Source: CAZNHL01 sp964572965 (lineage in GTDB: Bacteria > Bacteroidota > Bacteroidia > Cytophagales > UBA9547). Taken from it: a stretch of DNA of 64,000 nucleotides. Positions within the stretch are counted from its first letter, which is position 1. Every line of letters starts with the position of its first letter. The notes below the pieces were generated by a model. It was not told the DNA's origin. It worked only from the letters and a program-made list of their open reading frames with translations, and made no database searches. This document shows, in pieces, positions 1 to 7,928 of the stretch. The stretch lies in assembly GCA_964572965.1 (NCBI GenBank), contig CAZNHL010000006.1:27297-91296 (forward strand). Direction: 5' to 3'. The position numbers and the translations under genes are program-made.

Positions 1-179
1 CTGCTCACCCCGAATTCTTGTTTTAATTTTTGAAGCAGCAGTGTGGTTTTGCCAGTGCCTCTTGCTCCTAAAACTCCAATGAGTCTGTCATTCCAATCTA
101 TCTTTTGAGATAGTGAGCGGACGATTTTCATCGATTGGTTTTGTATTAGTTGTATAGATTTAGTGATAAGAGCTTCCAT
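1..179 (-). CDS. AAA/DUF4143-type ATPase, N-terminal 59 residues only (runs off the window)
   Basis: The frame starts at the ATG whose last base is 179 on the minus strand and continues through the window edge, so only the first 59 residues are visible. A Walker A P-loop is clear (GARGTGKT, around residues 37-44), preceded by a helix ending in KIDWNDRLIGVL. This N-terminal layout is typical of the AAA_14/DUF4143 family (COG1373), which has a P-loop ATPase domain, a winged-helix segment and a nuclease-like C-terminal fold. Two more members lie in this window, one intact (15193-16374) and one broken (38673-38824). As in those, a repeat array sits directly against the start codon. The cellular role of the family is not established, and the C-terminal part cannot be checked here. 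Confidence 0.75.
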   Translation of the reverse strand, partial: MEALITKSIQLIQNQSMKIVRSLSQKIDWNDRLIGVLGARGTGKTTLLLQKLKQEFGVS

Positions 180-271
180 ATTTGCTATTTGATACTGTCA
201 AATATAGTTATTTTTGCTATTTTTAACTATCAATTTTTGTATATTTTTGCTATTTGTGAATAGCAAAAATA
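180..271. promoter_or_regulatory. Iterated TTTGCTATTT operator-like array upstream of the truncated ATPase
   Basis: The decamer TTTGCTATTT occurs as direct copies at 181-190, 213-222 and 246-255, spaced 32 and 33 bp apart (about three helical turns). An inverted 9/10 copy at 258-267 makes a perfect 13-bp inverted repeat (242-254 with 259-271, 4-nt loop). A second inverted repeat, ATAGTTA/TAACTAT, spans 204-230. The first copy lies one base from the ATPase start codon. The phasing and the position suggest cooperative binding of a regulator, perhaps the ATPase itself; that is inference. Confidence 0.55.
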
Positions 272-278
272 AGAATAA

Positions 279-1361
279 CTAGTACTTTGTCTCTGTTTTT
301 AATTCCAGAAAAGTGCCATAATTTTTTGCAGCATCTTCAGTTAACTCTTTCTTGTGATGATGTCTGGTTTCAAAAAACTCAGGCTCTATAATTACCTTGT
401 CTTTCTTGACTGTTCGTTTCCATATCCCTATTGCCTGCCCGTTGTGGATGATCACCGGACGGAAAATGCCGTTATTGGAAATGGATTTTTTATGATGTTC
501 TGTTTCTGACAATACAGCGCTTCTGTCTTTGTAGCTTATAATGTATTCGTCAAAAGCCGGGAGTAGAAAAATGCTTTCAGATTGTTTAGGTATTTTGAAA
601 GTATTCGGAATCAGGTAAGTCTGCTCATTGATTTTCTCAAAAATGAAATCCTTTTTAATGGCTTCGATTCCTTTTTTAGCATCACCCTGTGTTAAGCCTG
701 ACCACCAGCAAAAATCCGGCAATGTAGCCGGAGCATGGCTTGAAAAATACCTGTGTGCCAGTTTGGCCAGCGCTTCCTCTCTGCTGATGGCTTTGTGCAC
801 GGGAACACGCTCATCGAGCAGGGCATAAGTTTGTTGTTTCCCCTTATTGATACCGCTGCATACAATATTGCTGAGTTCTGCCATATACATCAGGTGAGCA
901 GGACGGTTGTCTCCGCCTTTTGTTGCAATATTTTGTGCTTCAAGGGCAGCCATGAGCTCTTCACGCGTCAGGTGTTTGTTTCCGCTTAAAGCCTTTTCAA
1001 TAATGACATTACTTTTTTTGAGTATTTCCGGGGTTATTTCGAGCTCTTTCAGCCTTGATTTCATAGAAGAAATAATCTGAGGAGCTGTTAATTCTGTCAT
1101 CCAACGGATATCATATGGTGCTACCAGATGCCAGGTAGGTCTCAGGATATGGGTTCTTAGTATCTCGCCTTTGTTGAGTGCATTCTCTATAGTGGCATCT
1201 GTGGTACCGGATAGTCTGATACCAACCGCCCATTTGGACATCTGGTAATCTTGTGCCTGCATAGCGCCCATCCAGCTCACAAGATCCTGTGGTTTTTTAA
1301 AGCCGGTACCAACTATCTGTTGGTTAATAAGTCTGGCAATCGCTATTTCAGAAAAAGTCAT
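279..1361 (-). CDS. Winged-helix DNA-binding protein of the HTH_42 / AlkZ-like (YcaQ) family
   Basis: The start is taken at the ATG ending at 1361 (MTFSEIAIARLINQ), because the 12 residues in front of it look like untranslated sequence. The roughly 360-aa length and the N-terminal pattern (helix, then WMGAMQAQDYQMSKWA, then ILRTHILRPTWHLV) match the HTH_42 superfamily. In that family tandem winged helices form a DNA glycosylase scaffold, and a Q-x-Q or Q-x-D motif carries the active site in AlkZ-type enzymes. A QAQD stretch is present near residue 38. A role in excising alkylated or crosslinked bases is known for some relatives, but many members are uncharacterised. It follows the ATPase on the same strand with about 100 bp of repeat-rich DNA between. 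Confidence 0.75.
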   Translation of the reverse strand: MTFSEIAIARLINQQIVGTGFKKPQDLVSWMGAMQAQDYQMSKWAVGIRLSGTTDATIENALNKGEILRTHILRPTWHLVAPYDIRWMTELTAPQIISSMKSRLKELEITPEILKKSNVIIEKALSGNKHLTREELMAALEAQNIATKGGDNRPAHLMYMAELSNIVCSGINKGKQQTYALLDERVPVHKAISREEALAKLAHRYFSSHAPATLPDFCWWSGLTQGDAKKGIEAIKKDFIFEKINEQTYLIPNTFKIPKQSESIFLLPAFDEYIISYKDRSAVLSETEHHKKSISNNGIFRPVIIHNGQAIGIWKRTVKKDKVIIEPEFFETRHHHKKELTEDAAKNYGTFLELKTETKY

Positions 1362-1418
1362 GTGACAATTTAGTAAGTCCCGAAGATTTAACAGCAACGA
1401 TACTGTTTTATAAAATGA

Positions 1419-2402
1419 TCAAAACGCCTGTTTACTGCGGAGGTACTTTTCAATACTTTGCTGCAACCTGTCTGATGTTTTTCGGGATACAATATAGGTG
1501 CTGATAATTTTTTGAGTGCTGACTGAATGTGCGTTCTGGTTGTACCAGTTTTTTAGCGGGACATTGCCCAATTGTTTTTCCCACAAACTGATATTTGCTT
1601 CTTTGATTGGTTCCCAGCTGATATTGTTATAAGTATTGTCGACAGTCGTCTGCATATAAATTGTCTGGCCGTTTACAGATTTCATTGGCAAAATAAGTTC
1701 TGTCCAGCAGTGGTTGCTTTGGGTCATTATTTTAGCCTTATATTTTAGAATATCAAGAAGAGAAACAAAAGCCATTTCACGTTCGCTGCACCAGCCAAAG
1801 GTTGAAAAAGTGTCACAGGCAGGAGAGTAGTATTTGGGCTTTTCTGTAAACATATCTGTTAAAAACAGTGCAGGAACACGGTCTATGTCAGCATAAGAAT
1901 TATATTTGGCAAATTGGACAGGCGCTTTGGTTTCTTTAAGCAGCTTCCCTGTTTCAGTAAAACGGATGTCGTATCTGCTGTTAGGTGTTACCCAGTGCCA
2001 GAAGTAGGGGATGTTGAGAATATTACCTCTGGAGCCATTCGAAGGCCCATTGGCTGTGAATAAGTCGTGGAGAATCTTTATTGAATAGAAAGCCCTGATA
2101 TTAGTGCTGTCGGCTGCATCTATATTGAAACTTTCGCAAAGAGTCTTGAAATTATCTGTATTTGTTTTAGCGAAACGATTAGAGTAGCGACGGGAAACAG
2201 CAGAAAGAAACTGGGGGATCGGCAGAGAGTCGTATGGGTAGTTTACAGCAATATTGTCACCTGATAGTGCGGAGGTATTTTCGGGCTGTTTTATCGCTGC
2301 TTGTTGTCCGCAGGCTATAAAAAGGCAGCTTACAAGTATTAAAGTAATGTAATAGTTCACAGGCTTGCGGTTTAGTACAAAAGTAGAAAATGTTACAGAC
2401 AT
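1419..2402 (-). CDS. Lipoprotein with a transglutaminase-like Cys-His-Asp arrangement
   Basis: The 327-aa product has a hydrophobic N-terminal segment ending in a lipobox (LFIAC, Cys31), so it is probably an outer-membrane or periplasmic lipoprotein. The C-terminal half contains FGWCSEREMAF (Cys205), SNHCWTELILP (His231) and TVDNTYN (Asp255). Spacing and local pattern (C...HxWxE...VDNT) resemble the transglutaminase-like protease/amidase fold. I infer a divergent member of that superfamily; no closer family is recognised and the N-terminal domain (40-190) is unassigned. Its neighbours (HTH_42 protein, RBBP9 hydrolase, cysE) are on the same strand with short gaps and may be co-transcribed, but no shared function is evident. 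Confidence 0.6.
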   Translation of the reverse strand: MSVTFSTFVLNRKPVNYYITLILVSCLFIACGQQAAIKQPENTSALSGDNIAVNYPYDSLPIPQFLSAVSRRYSNRFAKTNTDNFKTLCESFNIDAADSTNIRAFYSIKILHDLFTANGPSNGSRGNILNIPYFWHWVTPNSRYDIRFTETGKLLKETKAPVQFAKYNSYADIDRVPALFLTDMFTEKPKYYSPACDTFSTFGWCSEREMAFVSLLDILKYKAKIMTQSNHCWTELILPMKSVNGQTIYMQTTVDNTYNNISWEPIKEANISLWEKQLGNVPLKNWYNQNAHSVSTQKIISTYIVSRKTSDRLQQSIEKYLRSKQAF

Positions 2403-2425
2403 ACTATTACCTGCCAGTAGTGATT

Positions 2426-3022
2426 CTACTTTTCAATTCTAGTCCATCTTTCTGTTTGCCTCGTCAGTTTAGAAAACATCAATTTGCAAAGAAAATTTTC
2501 AAGGATATCCTGGCCTTTTTCCCAGTAGCCAAGATTTGAAGCAGAGTTAATGTGCCCGAGTTCTCCCACATTTACAAAATTGCTACCCCATTTCTGTGCC
2601 AGTTCAGCAGCCCTTTCAATTGAAATATATGGATCGTTGGTGCTGGCAACAACAATAGAAGGAAAAGGTAGTTTATGTGTCGGTATCGGGGCGAAATTCC
2701 AGGTTTCTTCAGGTGTGTGAAGTTCAGAATCCACATCAGCAGGTGCTACAAGGAAAGCGCTGATTACCTTTTCGTCATAGTGCTTTTCAGCCCAATGTAC
2801 CAGCAGTGAAACAGCAAGGCTATGCGCAACTGCAATCACAGGCCCTTCAATAGTTGCCAGTGTTGTTTCAAGCCTTTCAAGCCAGTCCGCCAATTGCGGC
2901 TGATCCCAGTTATCCTGAACCACTTTTACAGATCCCGGAAATTCTTCCAGCCAGAAATTCTGCCAGTGTCCCGGCCCTGAATCGCCCAGCCCGGGAATAA
3001 TTAATAGAGTCGGTTTCATCAT
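2426..3022 (-). CDS. RBBP9/YdeN-family serine hydrolase
   Basis: This is a compact alpha/beta hydrolase of 198 residues matching the RBBP9/YdeN family (Pfam Ser_hydrolase). It begins LLIIPGLGDSGPGHWQNFW, which forms the oxyanion region. The nucleophile lies in AVAHSLAVSL (Ser68; the family tolerates this departure from GxSxG). The acid is in STNDPYIS (Asp130) and the base in GELGHINS (His157). Substrates of this family are largely unknown; small esters or peptides are assumed. There is no signal peptide, so it should be cytosolic. It sits 10 bp downstream of cysE on the same strand, which suggests one transcript. Two adjacent ATG codons (ending at 3022 and 3019) could both serve as the start. 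Confidence 0.85.
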   Translation of the reverse strand: MMKPTLLIIPGLGDSGPGHWQNFWLEEFPGSVKVVQDNWDQPQLADWLERLETTLATIEGPVIAVAHSLAVSLLVHWAEKHYDEKVISAFLVAPADVDSELHTPEETWNFAPIPTHKLPFPSIVVASTNDPYISIERAAELAQKWGSNFVNVGELGHINSASNLGYWEKGQDILENFLCKLMFSKLTRQTERWTRIEK

Positions 3023-3032
3023 CGTGTTTGGT

Positions 3033-3881
3033 TTATGATGCCTGAATAATTACTTCTATATCCTGTACCTTTTTGTCTTTTGACGTAATACGTAATTGAT
3101 GTGTATTAAATACATTCGAATTAGGTGCTACACTACGAGTGAGAAATACACTTCCTCCGATAATACTGTTATCACCAATTTTCGTATTGCCACCCAATAT
3201 TGTTGTTCTTGCATATATTACAACATTATTGCCAACCGTTGGGTGCCTTTTAATGGACGATAAACCTTTTTCGACATGCAAAGCGCCAAGCGTCACACCC
3301 TGATAAATCGTTACATTTTTACCAATGACAGACGTTTCGCCGATTACTACGCCCGTTCCGTGATCTATTATAAAAGGAACACCTATTACTGCTTTCGGAT
3401 GAATGTCAATCCCTGTATTGCTGTGAGCATATTCGCAGAGGATACGAGGCAATATAGGCACTTCAAGGTCTGATAATTTATGCGCTATCCTGTAAATTGC
3501 TGTTGCAAAAAAGCCAGGATAGGAAACAATGACTTCGTGGATACTCGTAGCCGCAGGATCGCTGTTTACAATGGCTTCAGCATCCTGTCTCAGATCCAGA
3601 TAAATACTTTCCAGCGATTCATAAAAGTCATCTACAGTCTTTTCTATGCTATGGTCTTTATTGGGGATATAGCTCAGAAGGATGTTCTCAAGGTCAATCT
3701 GGCTCTTCTTTAACAAGCCTTCATAAAAAGGTATTTTCGGTAAAAAAGTATTAGGGAAAAGGTATTCCAGCAAATCCTTTAGCCATTTAACAGCATCAGC
3801 AGGAAATGGGGTCGGCTCCCATTCCGCATGGTGGGTTTTGTGAAGAAAGTGAATGAATTTTTGATTGGTCTGGCTTCTCAT
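3033..3881 (-). CDS. cysE: Serine O-acetyltransferase (CysE/EpsC type)
   Basis: It catalyses acetyl transfer from acetyl-CoA to L-serine, the committed step to O-acetylserine and cysteine, in the cytosol. The 282-aa protein has a helical N-terminal domain of about 160 residues and a left-handed beta-helix acyltransferase domain. The diagnostic stretch is IDHGTGVVIGETSVIG, followed by YQGVTLGA and GNNVVIYARTTILGG hexapeptide repeats; the His in DHGTG is the catalytic base in characterised enzymes. The long N-terminal domain is usual for the EpsC-like form. A near-palindromic CTATAGG site lies 58-75 bp upstream (3939-3956), like those before the sulfatase and susC operons, pointing to sulfur control. 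Two downstream genes on the same strand may be co-transcribed. Confidence 0.92.
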   Translation of the reverse strand: MRSQTNQKFIHFLHKTHHAEWEPTPFPADAVKWLKDLLEYLFPNTFLPKIPFYEGLLKKSQIDLENILLSYIPNKDHSIEKTVDDFYESLESIYLDLRQDAEAIVNSDPAATSIHEVIVSYPGFFATAIYRIAHKLSDLEVPILPRILCEYAHSNTGIDIHPKAVIGVPFIIDHGTGVVIGETSVIGKNVTIYQGVTLGALHVEKGLSSIKRHPTVGNNVVIYARTTILGGNTKIGDNSIIGGSVFLTRSVAPNSNVFNTHQLRITSKDKKVQDIEVIIQAS

Positions 3882-3938
3882 AATGGCTACCTTAATTATC
3901 TCTTTTATAAAGTTATATCTTTCGGAATTAATTTCATA

Positions 3939-3956
3939 CTTATTCTATAGGATAAG
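3939..3956. promoter_or_regulatory. CTATAGG palindrome (site F) upstream of cysE
   Basis: CTTATTCTATAGGATAAG is an 18-bp palindrome with a single mismatched pair. Its first 12 bases are identical to the minus strand of the site before the RND/sulfatase operon (31520-31535). A possible cysE -7 element (TAACTTTA on the minus strand, 3915 to 3908) lies about 36 bp nearer the gene, so a bound protein would sit over or just upstream of the -33 region. The regulator is unknown. Confidence 0.5.
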
Positions 3957-3995
3957 ATAAAAAATGTAAAAAATCAGATAAATTTGAGGCGTCCG

Positions 3996-4026
3996 GATGT
4001 TCCACTTTTCAAAAAAGTGGAACATC
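3996..4026. repeat. Dispersed 14-bp-stem hairpin, copy 1 (GTTCCACTTTT type)
   Basis: The perfect inverted repeat 3996-4009 / 4013-4026 has a 3-nt loop (GATGTTCCACTTTT pairing with AAAAGTGGAACATC). A second copy at 13284-13316 has the same stem except that one G-C pair is replaced by A-T on both arms. This copy lies between divergent promoters, where a terminator is not expected, so the element is better seen as a mobile or regulatory repeat. Confidence 0.7.
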
Positions 4027-4086
4027 TCTGCATAGCATTACTTTTCATAAATTATTGCTATTTTGAGGAACTATAACTGACTCAAG

Positions 4087-4695
4087 ATGACGAACCTGTT
4101 TTTGAAAGCTAAGCATTGGCAATTATTTATATTAATGTGTGGCATTCCCTTAATTTTTCAATTTGTGGTAATGACCACTATATTTTCCACCATAGGGCAA
4201 CCAAACATAAATCCGCTATTTTTATTTCAATACATGAAATTCTTTCCGCTGATAATGCTGATTAGTGTTGGGAGTTATTTTGGTTGGTTTTGGTCTGTTG
4301 CAACGGGGTGTCAGAATAAAATTCCTGGGGGAATAAAAATGAAAGTAAGGAAGTTTAAAGTATTCTTCTTTATACCGCTGGTTTATATCATTTCTGTTTT
4401 GGTGTTAGTAATAATCGGAACGAACGGGATGTTAGAAAGTACCGGAAAGCCCAGTATAAGTTTTGTATTAGGTTTAACGGGGATTATTGTTCCTATGCAC
4501 TTGTTTTCAATGTTTTGTATATTTTATTCAGTGTATTTTACCGCAAAGACTCTCAAGACTGTTGAACTTCAACGTGAAGTAAAATTTGCAGATTTTGTGG
4601 CAGAGTTTTTCCTTATATGGTTCTATCCTGTCGGCGTATGGATACTTCAGCCTAAAGTTAACCGATTGGCAGAGGAGTCTCCGGGGTTAATTTAA
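4087..4695 (+). CDS. Polytopic membrane protein of unknown function
   Basis: I do not recognise this 202-aa protein. It has about five hydrophobic segments (around residues 12-32, 48-70, 94-113, 125-148 and 168-188), short polar loops, and no catalytic motif that I can see. A basic stretch (KMKVRKFK, around residue 84) follows the second segment and would face the cytosol. The ATG at 4087 follows a short AT-rich leader and a TTG-containing promoter-like region. It is divergent from cysE and is followed by almost 290 bp of non-coding DNA before the sulfurtransferase gene, so it is probably a single-gene transcript. Confidence 0.6.
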   Translation: MTNLFLKAKHWQLFILMCGIPLIFQFVVMTTIFSTIGQPNINPLFLFQYMKFFPLIMLISVGSYFGWFWSVATGCQNKIPGGIKMKVRKFKVFFFIPLVYIISVLVLVIIGTNGMLESTGKPSISFVLGLTGIIVPMHLFSMFCIFYSVYFTAKTLKTVELQREVKFADFVAEFFLIWFYPVGVWILQPKVNRLAEESPGLI

Positions 4696-4862
4696 ATAAG
4701 GTATTATTCTCTGATGTATTTGAAGTTCATTTAAGAAGATTTAATCTCTTTAGATTGTCCTAGTTTAATATTACGACATAAAAATGATTACAATATAGTG
4801 TGCTCCTCAGATTTTCTTTAGAAAATCACTATGTGTAGCTAATAGCAGGCGTCATATTTAAA

Positions 4863-4906
4863 AACACATAGATTCTGTGTTGAATTAAAAACAGAATCTA
4901 TGTGTT
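4863..4906. repeat. Perfect 16-bp inverted repeat in the 4696-4982 intergenic region
   Basis: The arms 4863-4878 and 4891-4906 (AACACATAGATTCTGT and its complement) are separated by 12 nt. It lies 77 bp upstream of the sulfurtransferase start and 168 bp beyond the preceding stop codon, with no T-tract directly after the right arm. An operator for the sulfurtransferase is as plausible as a terminator. I see nothing else of note in the intergenic region. Confidence 0.6.
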
Positions 4907-4982
4907 AAAATTAAAACGAATTGGATATTTCTTAATATCTATCTGGGACAAACTAAATCTCTTTTTATAAAATAAATAAGAC

Positions 4983-5825
4983 ATGTTACCAATCATAAAT
5001 CCAACCGAATTATTAAAGCTAGAGAGGTCAGGAAATCTGATTTTGGTTGATGCCAGTGGCGGGCCAAATACAAAAGCTAACTATGATACAAAGCATTTGG
5101 AAGGGGCTTTATTTGTGGACTTGAACAGTCAGCTGGCAGATATCAAAGAAGATGTATCCGTCGGAGGAAGGCACCCCTTAGCGACAATTACCCAGTTTGC
5201 TCAGACATTAACAGATCTGGGAATTACTGCACAAAGCCATGTGGTAGTTTATGATGATAAAAACGGAGCAAATGCCGCAGCGCGTTTCTGGTGGATGCTG
5301 AAAGCCATAGGCCATGAAAAGGTGCAGGTGCTTGACGGTGGTTTTCAGGCGGCAGAGAAAGCAGGTTTCCCTGTAAGCTCAAAAGTAGAAACTGCCAACA
5401 AAGTAATTCCTTACAAGGTCGAAAACTGGAACCTTCCTGTAGCTGACCTGGCTGAAGTTGAAAGAGTTTCGCAGGACGGAGATTATATAGTTATTGATGT
5501 TCGAGACAGAGAAAGGTACAATGGGGAAAAAGAACCTATTGATTTAGTAGCAGGCCATATTCCCGGCGCGGTCAATGTGCCTTTGACAGAAAACCTGGAT
5601 ACCAATGGTTTTTTCAAAACACCGGAAGAATTGAAGAAGAAATATCAATCACTCTTTAACGAACGCCCGGCAGAAAATGTGATTGTTCATTGTGGTTCGG
5701 GTGTAACTGCCTGTCATACATTACTGGCAGCAGCATATGCCGGGTTTGAAATCCCGAAACTATATGTTGGTTCCTGGAGCGAGTGGTCAAGAAACGGCAA
5801 GACCATTGCTACAAAATTGAGTTAA
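4983..5825 (+). CDS. sseA: Two-domain sulfurtransferase, 3-mercaptopyruvate type
   Basis: The 280-aa protein consists of two rhodanese domains (residues about 10-130 and 155-278). The active-site loop in the second domain is HCGSGVTACH; the CGSGVT signature is that of 3-mercaptopyruvate sulfurtransferases, while thiosulfate-specific rhodaneses usually read CRKGVT. The first domain is catalytically empty but carries the usual GGRHPLA and FWWMLKAIGH motifs. It moves sulfur from mercaptopyruvate, a cysteine catabolite, to thiol or cyanide acceptors in the cytosol. It stands alone between a palindrome and a strong bidirectional terminator. The closeness to cysE and the sulfatase island fits a sulfur-metabolism neighbourhood. 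Thiosulfate cannot be excluded as a substrate. Confidence 0.88.
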   Translation: MLPIINPTELLKLERSGNLILVDASGGPNTKANYDTKHLEGALFVDLNSQLADIKEDVSVGGRHPLATITQFAQTLTDLGITAQSHVVVYDDKNGANAAARFWWMLKAIGHEKVQVLDGGFQAAEKAGFPVSSKVETANKVIPYKVENWNLPVADLAEVERVSQDGDYIVIDVRDRERYNGEKEPIDLVAGHIPGAVNVPLTENLDTNGFFKTPEELKKKYQSLFNERPAENVIVHCGSGVTACHTLLAAAYAGFEIPKLYVGSWSEWSRNGKTIATKLS

Positions 5826-5867
5826 AATAAAAGGGTTCCGAGTATACACCCGGAACCCTTTTATTTT
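5824..5867. terminator. Bidirectional terminator between sseA and the 5923 gene
   Basis: A perfect 17-bp inverted repeat (5824-5840 with 5851-5867, 10-nt loop) overlaps the sseA stop codon. It has A-rich left and T-rich right flanks and lies between convergent genes. Confidence 0.9.
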
Positions 5868-5922
5868 GCTGATTAGAGACTATTCCTCTTTTTAAAAGTT
5901 CTGCGCAACCAGCGGGAAACAA

Positions 5923-6678
5923 TCAAAATGCATACGAAGCTCCTGCATTCAGGTACACGTTGTACATTTTGTAAGTCACACTTTCAAAGCCGGTAGGGAA
6001 GATTGGTACAAGTCCCCAGGTTAATCTTAAAGAAGCTGCTAATCTTTCCGTAATCTTTCTTTCTGCAGCTACATCAAAACCGCAATCAAACCTTCTTACC
6101 TGATTTGAGAAATCATAAGGAGCCCCGTTACCTACAGTCAGTTTTTGTCCCTCTTTACTATAAAGATAACCATCAAGGGCAGAGCCGGTAAAACTGGAAG
6201 TTAATAACAATGCCACATAAGCACCAGCCTGTAATTCCCATTTGCTATTAGGTTTATAGGTTGCAAGTATCGGCAATGATAAATAACTGTTTTGTACAGC
6301 AGTCTTAATTTCTCCTGAATAATAACCGGATACAGGAGCATTGTCGTCGCCTACATTAATGGTGGTATAATAATATTTTACATCAGCACGTGTCGTCATT
6401 CCTTTGTATTCAGTGCGCAGTCCGAAATCGTAACCCCATTTTTCATTAATCTGGTGGCTCAGGTGTAAACCTATGGAAGGAGCGAATGAAGGAGAGTAGG
6501 AATTTATTTTTCTGATTTCTGCCGGAAGACCGATAGGGGTAGTTCCGCCAAAGTTGTAGCCGACCCGAAGTTTTATTTTAAAATAATCAGTAAACTTTCC
6601 TGCTTTTGCCTGAAAATTTAAACCGGACAACAGGCCAATGAAGAGAATAAAAGGAATATGTTTTTTTAGAAACGTCAT
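5923..6678 (-). CDS. Outer-membrane beta-barrel protein (PorT-like OMP_b-brl)
   Basis: The 251-aa protein has a signal peptide (IPFILFIGLLSGLNFQAKA) followed by alternating amphipathic strands and ends in aromatic Phe (NAGASYAF), the hallmark of Bacteroidota outer-membrane barrels. Stretches such as YSPSFAPSIGLHLSHQINEKWGYDFGLRTEYKG and the late LAASLRLTWGLVP strand match the small 8-10-strand barrels of the OMP_b-brl families. It lies 7 bp downstream of a PCMD lipoprotein gene on the same strand, and this barrel/PCMD pairing recurs in Bacteroidota. It probably anchors or partners the lipoprotein at the outer membrane; the ligand is unknown. Confidence 0.75.
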   Translation of the reverse strand: MTFLKKHIPFILFIGLLSGLNFQAKAGKFTDYFKIKLRVGYNFGGTTPIGLPAEIRKINSYSPSFAPSIGLHLSHQINEKWGYDFGLRTEYKGMTTRADVKYYYTTINVGDDNAPVSGYYSGEIKTAVQNSYLSLPILATYKPNSKWELQAGAYVALLLTSSFTGSALDGYLYSKEGQKLTVGNGAPYDFSNQVRRFDCGFDVAAERKITERLAASLRLTWGLVPIFPTGFESVTYKMYNVYLNAGASYAF

Positions 6679-6685
6679 AGATGTT

Positions 6686-7756
6686 TTATTTTTTTGTCAC
6701 AATAGTCAGTTCATCAACAATCAATTTACTGCCGACTGCTCCTTCGTAAGTAGCACCCTTGTGGCTGGAAGAAAATACAACAGTAAGACTGTAAGTATTG
6801 TGTTCAAAATCAGGCTGTGAAGAGAAAACAAAAGGAATGTCGAAATCAATAAAACCAGTGCCCGGTGTTGCAGAGCCATTTGGCAATTGTGCTGTAGCAA
6901 TAATATTAGGAGAGCTTAAAACATTGTCACCTGTAAGGTATTTTACATTGTTGTCGGTTTTAAACATGACAGCATAAATGGCGCATGTATCAATCCGTTT
7001 AGCTACAGCATTGCCATTTTTATCTGTGAATAAAGGGCCGGGCTTATATTGGTATTTCCCTGTAATTTTTACAGGTTCTTCGTCAAATGGTTGTCCGAAT
7101 TGGGTTGCTTTTAATGGTTGGTTACCTGCAATTGCTGCATTGAAATTACCCAAAAAGAGTGAACCTGCGGCAATCGGAACATATTGAATGATTACATTGC
7201 CTGGCCCTTTGATTGTAGTGAGCTCAGCAGCATAAGGTCCTTGTGCGCTATTGGTTGTAGCATGTGCCGGATAGTTTTCCGGTTTTTTGTTGGCCAGAAA
7301 AATTGAAACTCCTGCATTGCCTGAAGTCCAGACAGACGTATTTCTGTCATTTGGAGTCTGGTAATGAGACTGCGGATCTTCTTTCCAGCTATCAAAAGGA
7401 TGATAAAGATCAATAGAGTAAATAAGTGAAACTTTGTAGTTTTTACGGTATTGTCCGTTTTCTGAAGTAACAGTATAGGTCACCGGATTTGTTAAATCAA
7501 CGGCTTGTCCCGATGCGGGGCTGCAAGTTGCACCTGTTGATAAAATCAATGAAGGGACAACCTTTGTAATATCTATTTTATCCTTTTTTACAAGGATAGT
7601 AATGTTTGTTCCGGTAATAACAGAATCCTGGTTGGGTTTCAATGCGCTGTCAGGTAAGTGGAATCGTAATATATCCGCCTCCGGACTTTTAGGCTCAGGT
7701 TTTATACACGAGCAATGAATAACAGCAATGAACGAAAAGTAGGCTAGGGCTTTCAT
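6686..7756 (-). CDS. PCMD-domain surface lipoprotein
   Basis: The 356-aa product begins with a lipoprotein signal (FIAVIHCSC), then an Ig-like N-terminal domain (about residues 25-115, with TGTNITILVKKDKIDITKV and NGQYRKNYKVSLI). A C-terminal domain of about 220 residues matches the PCMD family (putative carbohydrate metabolism domain): it starts FDSWKEDPQSHYQTP and includes VWTSGNAGV and the terminal SKLIVDELTIV strand. Characterised structures of this family are beta-sandwiches thought to bind or process glycans at the cell surface. It is the first gene of a two-gene operon with the barrel protein. Its N-terminal lipobox contains two nearby Cys residues (CSC), and either could be lipidated. 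Confidence 0.75.
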   Translation of the reverse strand: MKALAYFSFIAVIHCSCIKPEPKSPEADILRFHLPDSALKPNQDSVITGTNITILVKKDKIDITKVVPSLILSTGATCSPASGQAVDLTNPVTYTVTSENGQYRKNYKVSLIYSIDLYHPFDSWKEDPQSHYQTPNDRNTSVWTSGNAGVSIFLANKKPENYPAHATTNSAQGPYAAELTTIKGPGNVIIQYVPIAAGSLFLGNFNAAIAGNQPLKATQFGQPFDEEPVKITGKYQYKPGPLFTDKNGNAVAKRIDTCAIYAVMFKTDNNVKYLTGDNVLSSPNIIATAQLPNGSATPGTGFIDFDIPFVFSSQPDFEHNTYSLTVVFSSSHKGATYEGAVGSKLIVDELTIVTKK

Positions 7757-7820
7757 TTTAATACTAAATATAGTTCGTGAATATACATATTTGAATTAGC
7801 ATTAGCCTGTGATTTTTATC

Positions 7821-7828
7821 TAAATTTG
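7821..7828 (+). promoter_or_regulatory. Candidate -7 element (TAAATTTG)
   Basis: A perfect match to the Bacteroidota TAnnTTTG -7 consensus lies 100 bp upstream of the 7929 start, in the divergent region between the PCMD operon and this membrane protein. I could not identify a well-spaced TTG -33 element. Confidence 0.4.
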
Positions 7829-7928
7829 CAACGCTATGGTATTTACTTTTTGAAGTTGTATACGCCGGATGAGTACAGGTTTTGAAGTTTGTAAAAGAGT
7901 AGAATTAGCCCAAAGACTATAACTAAAT

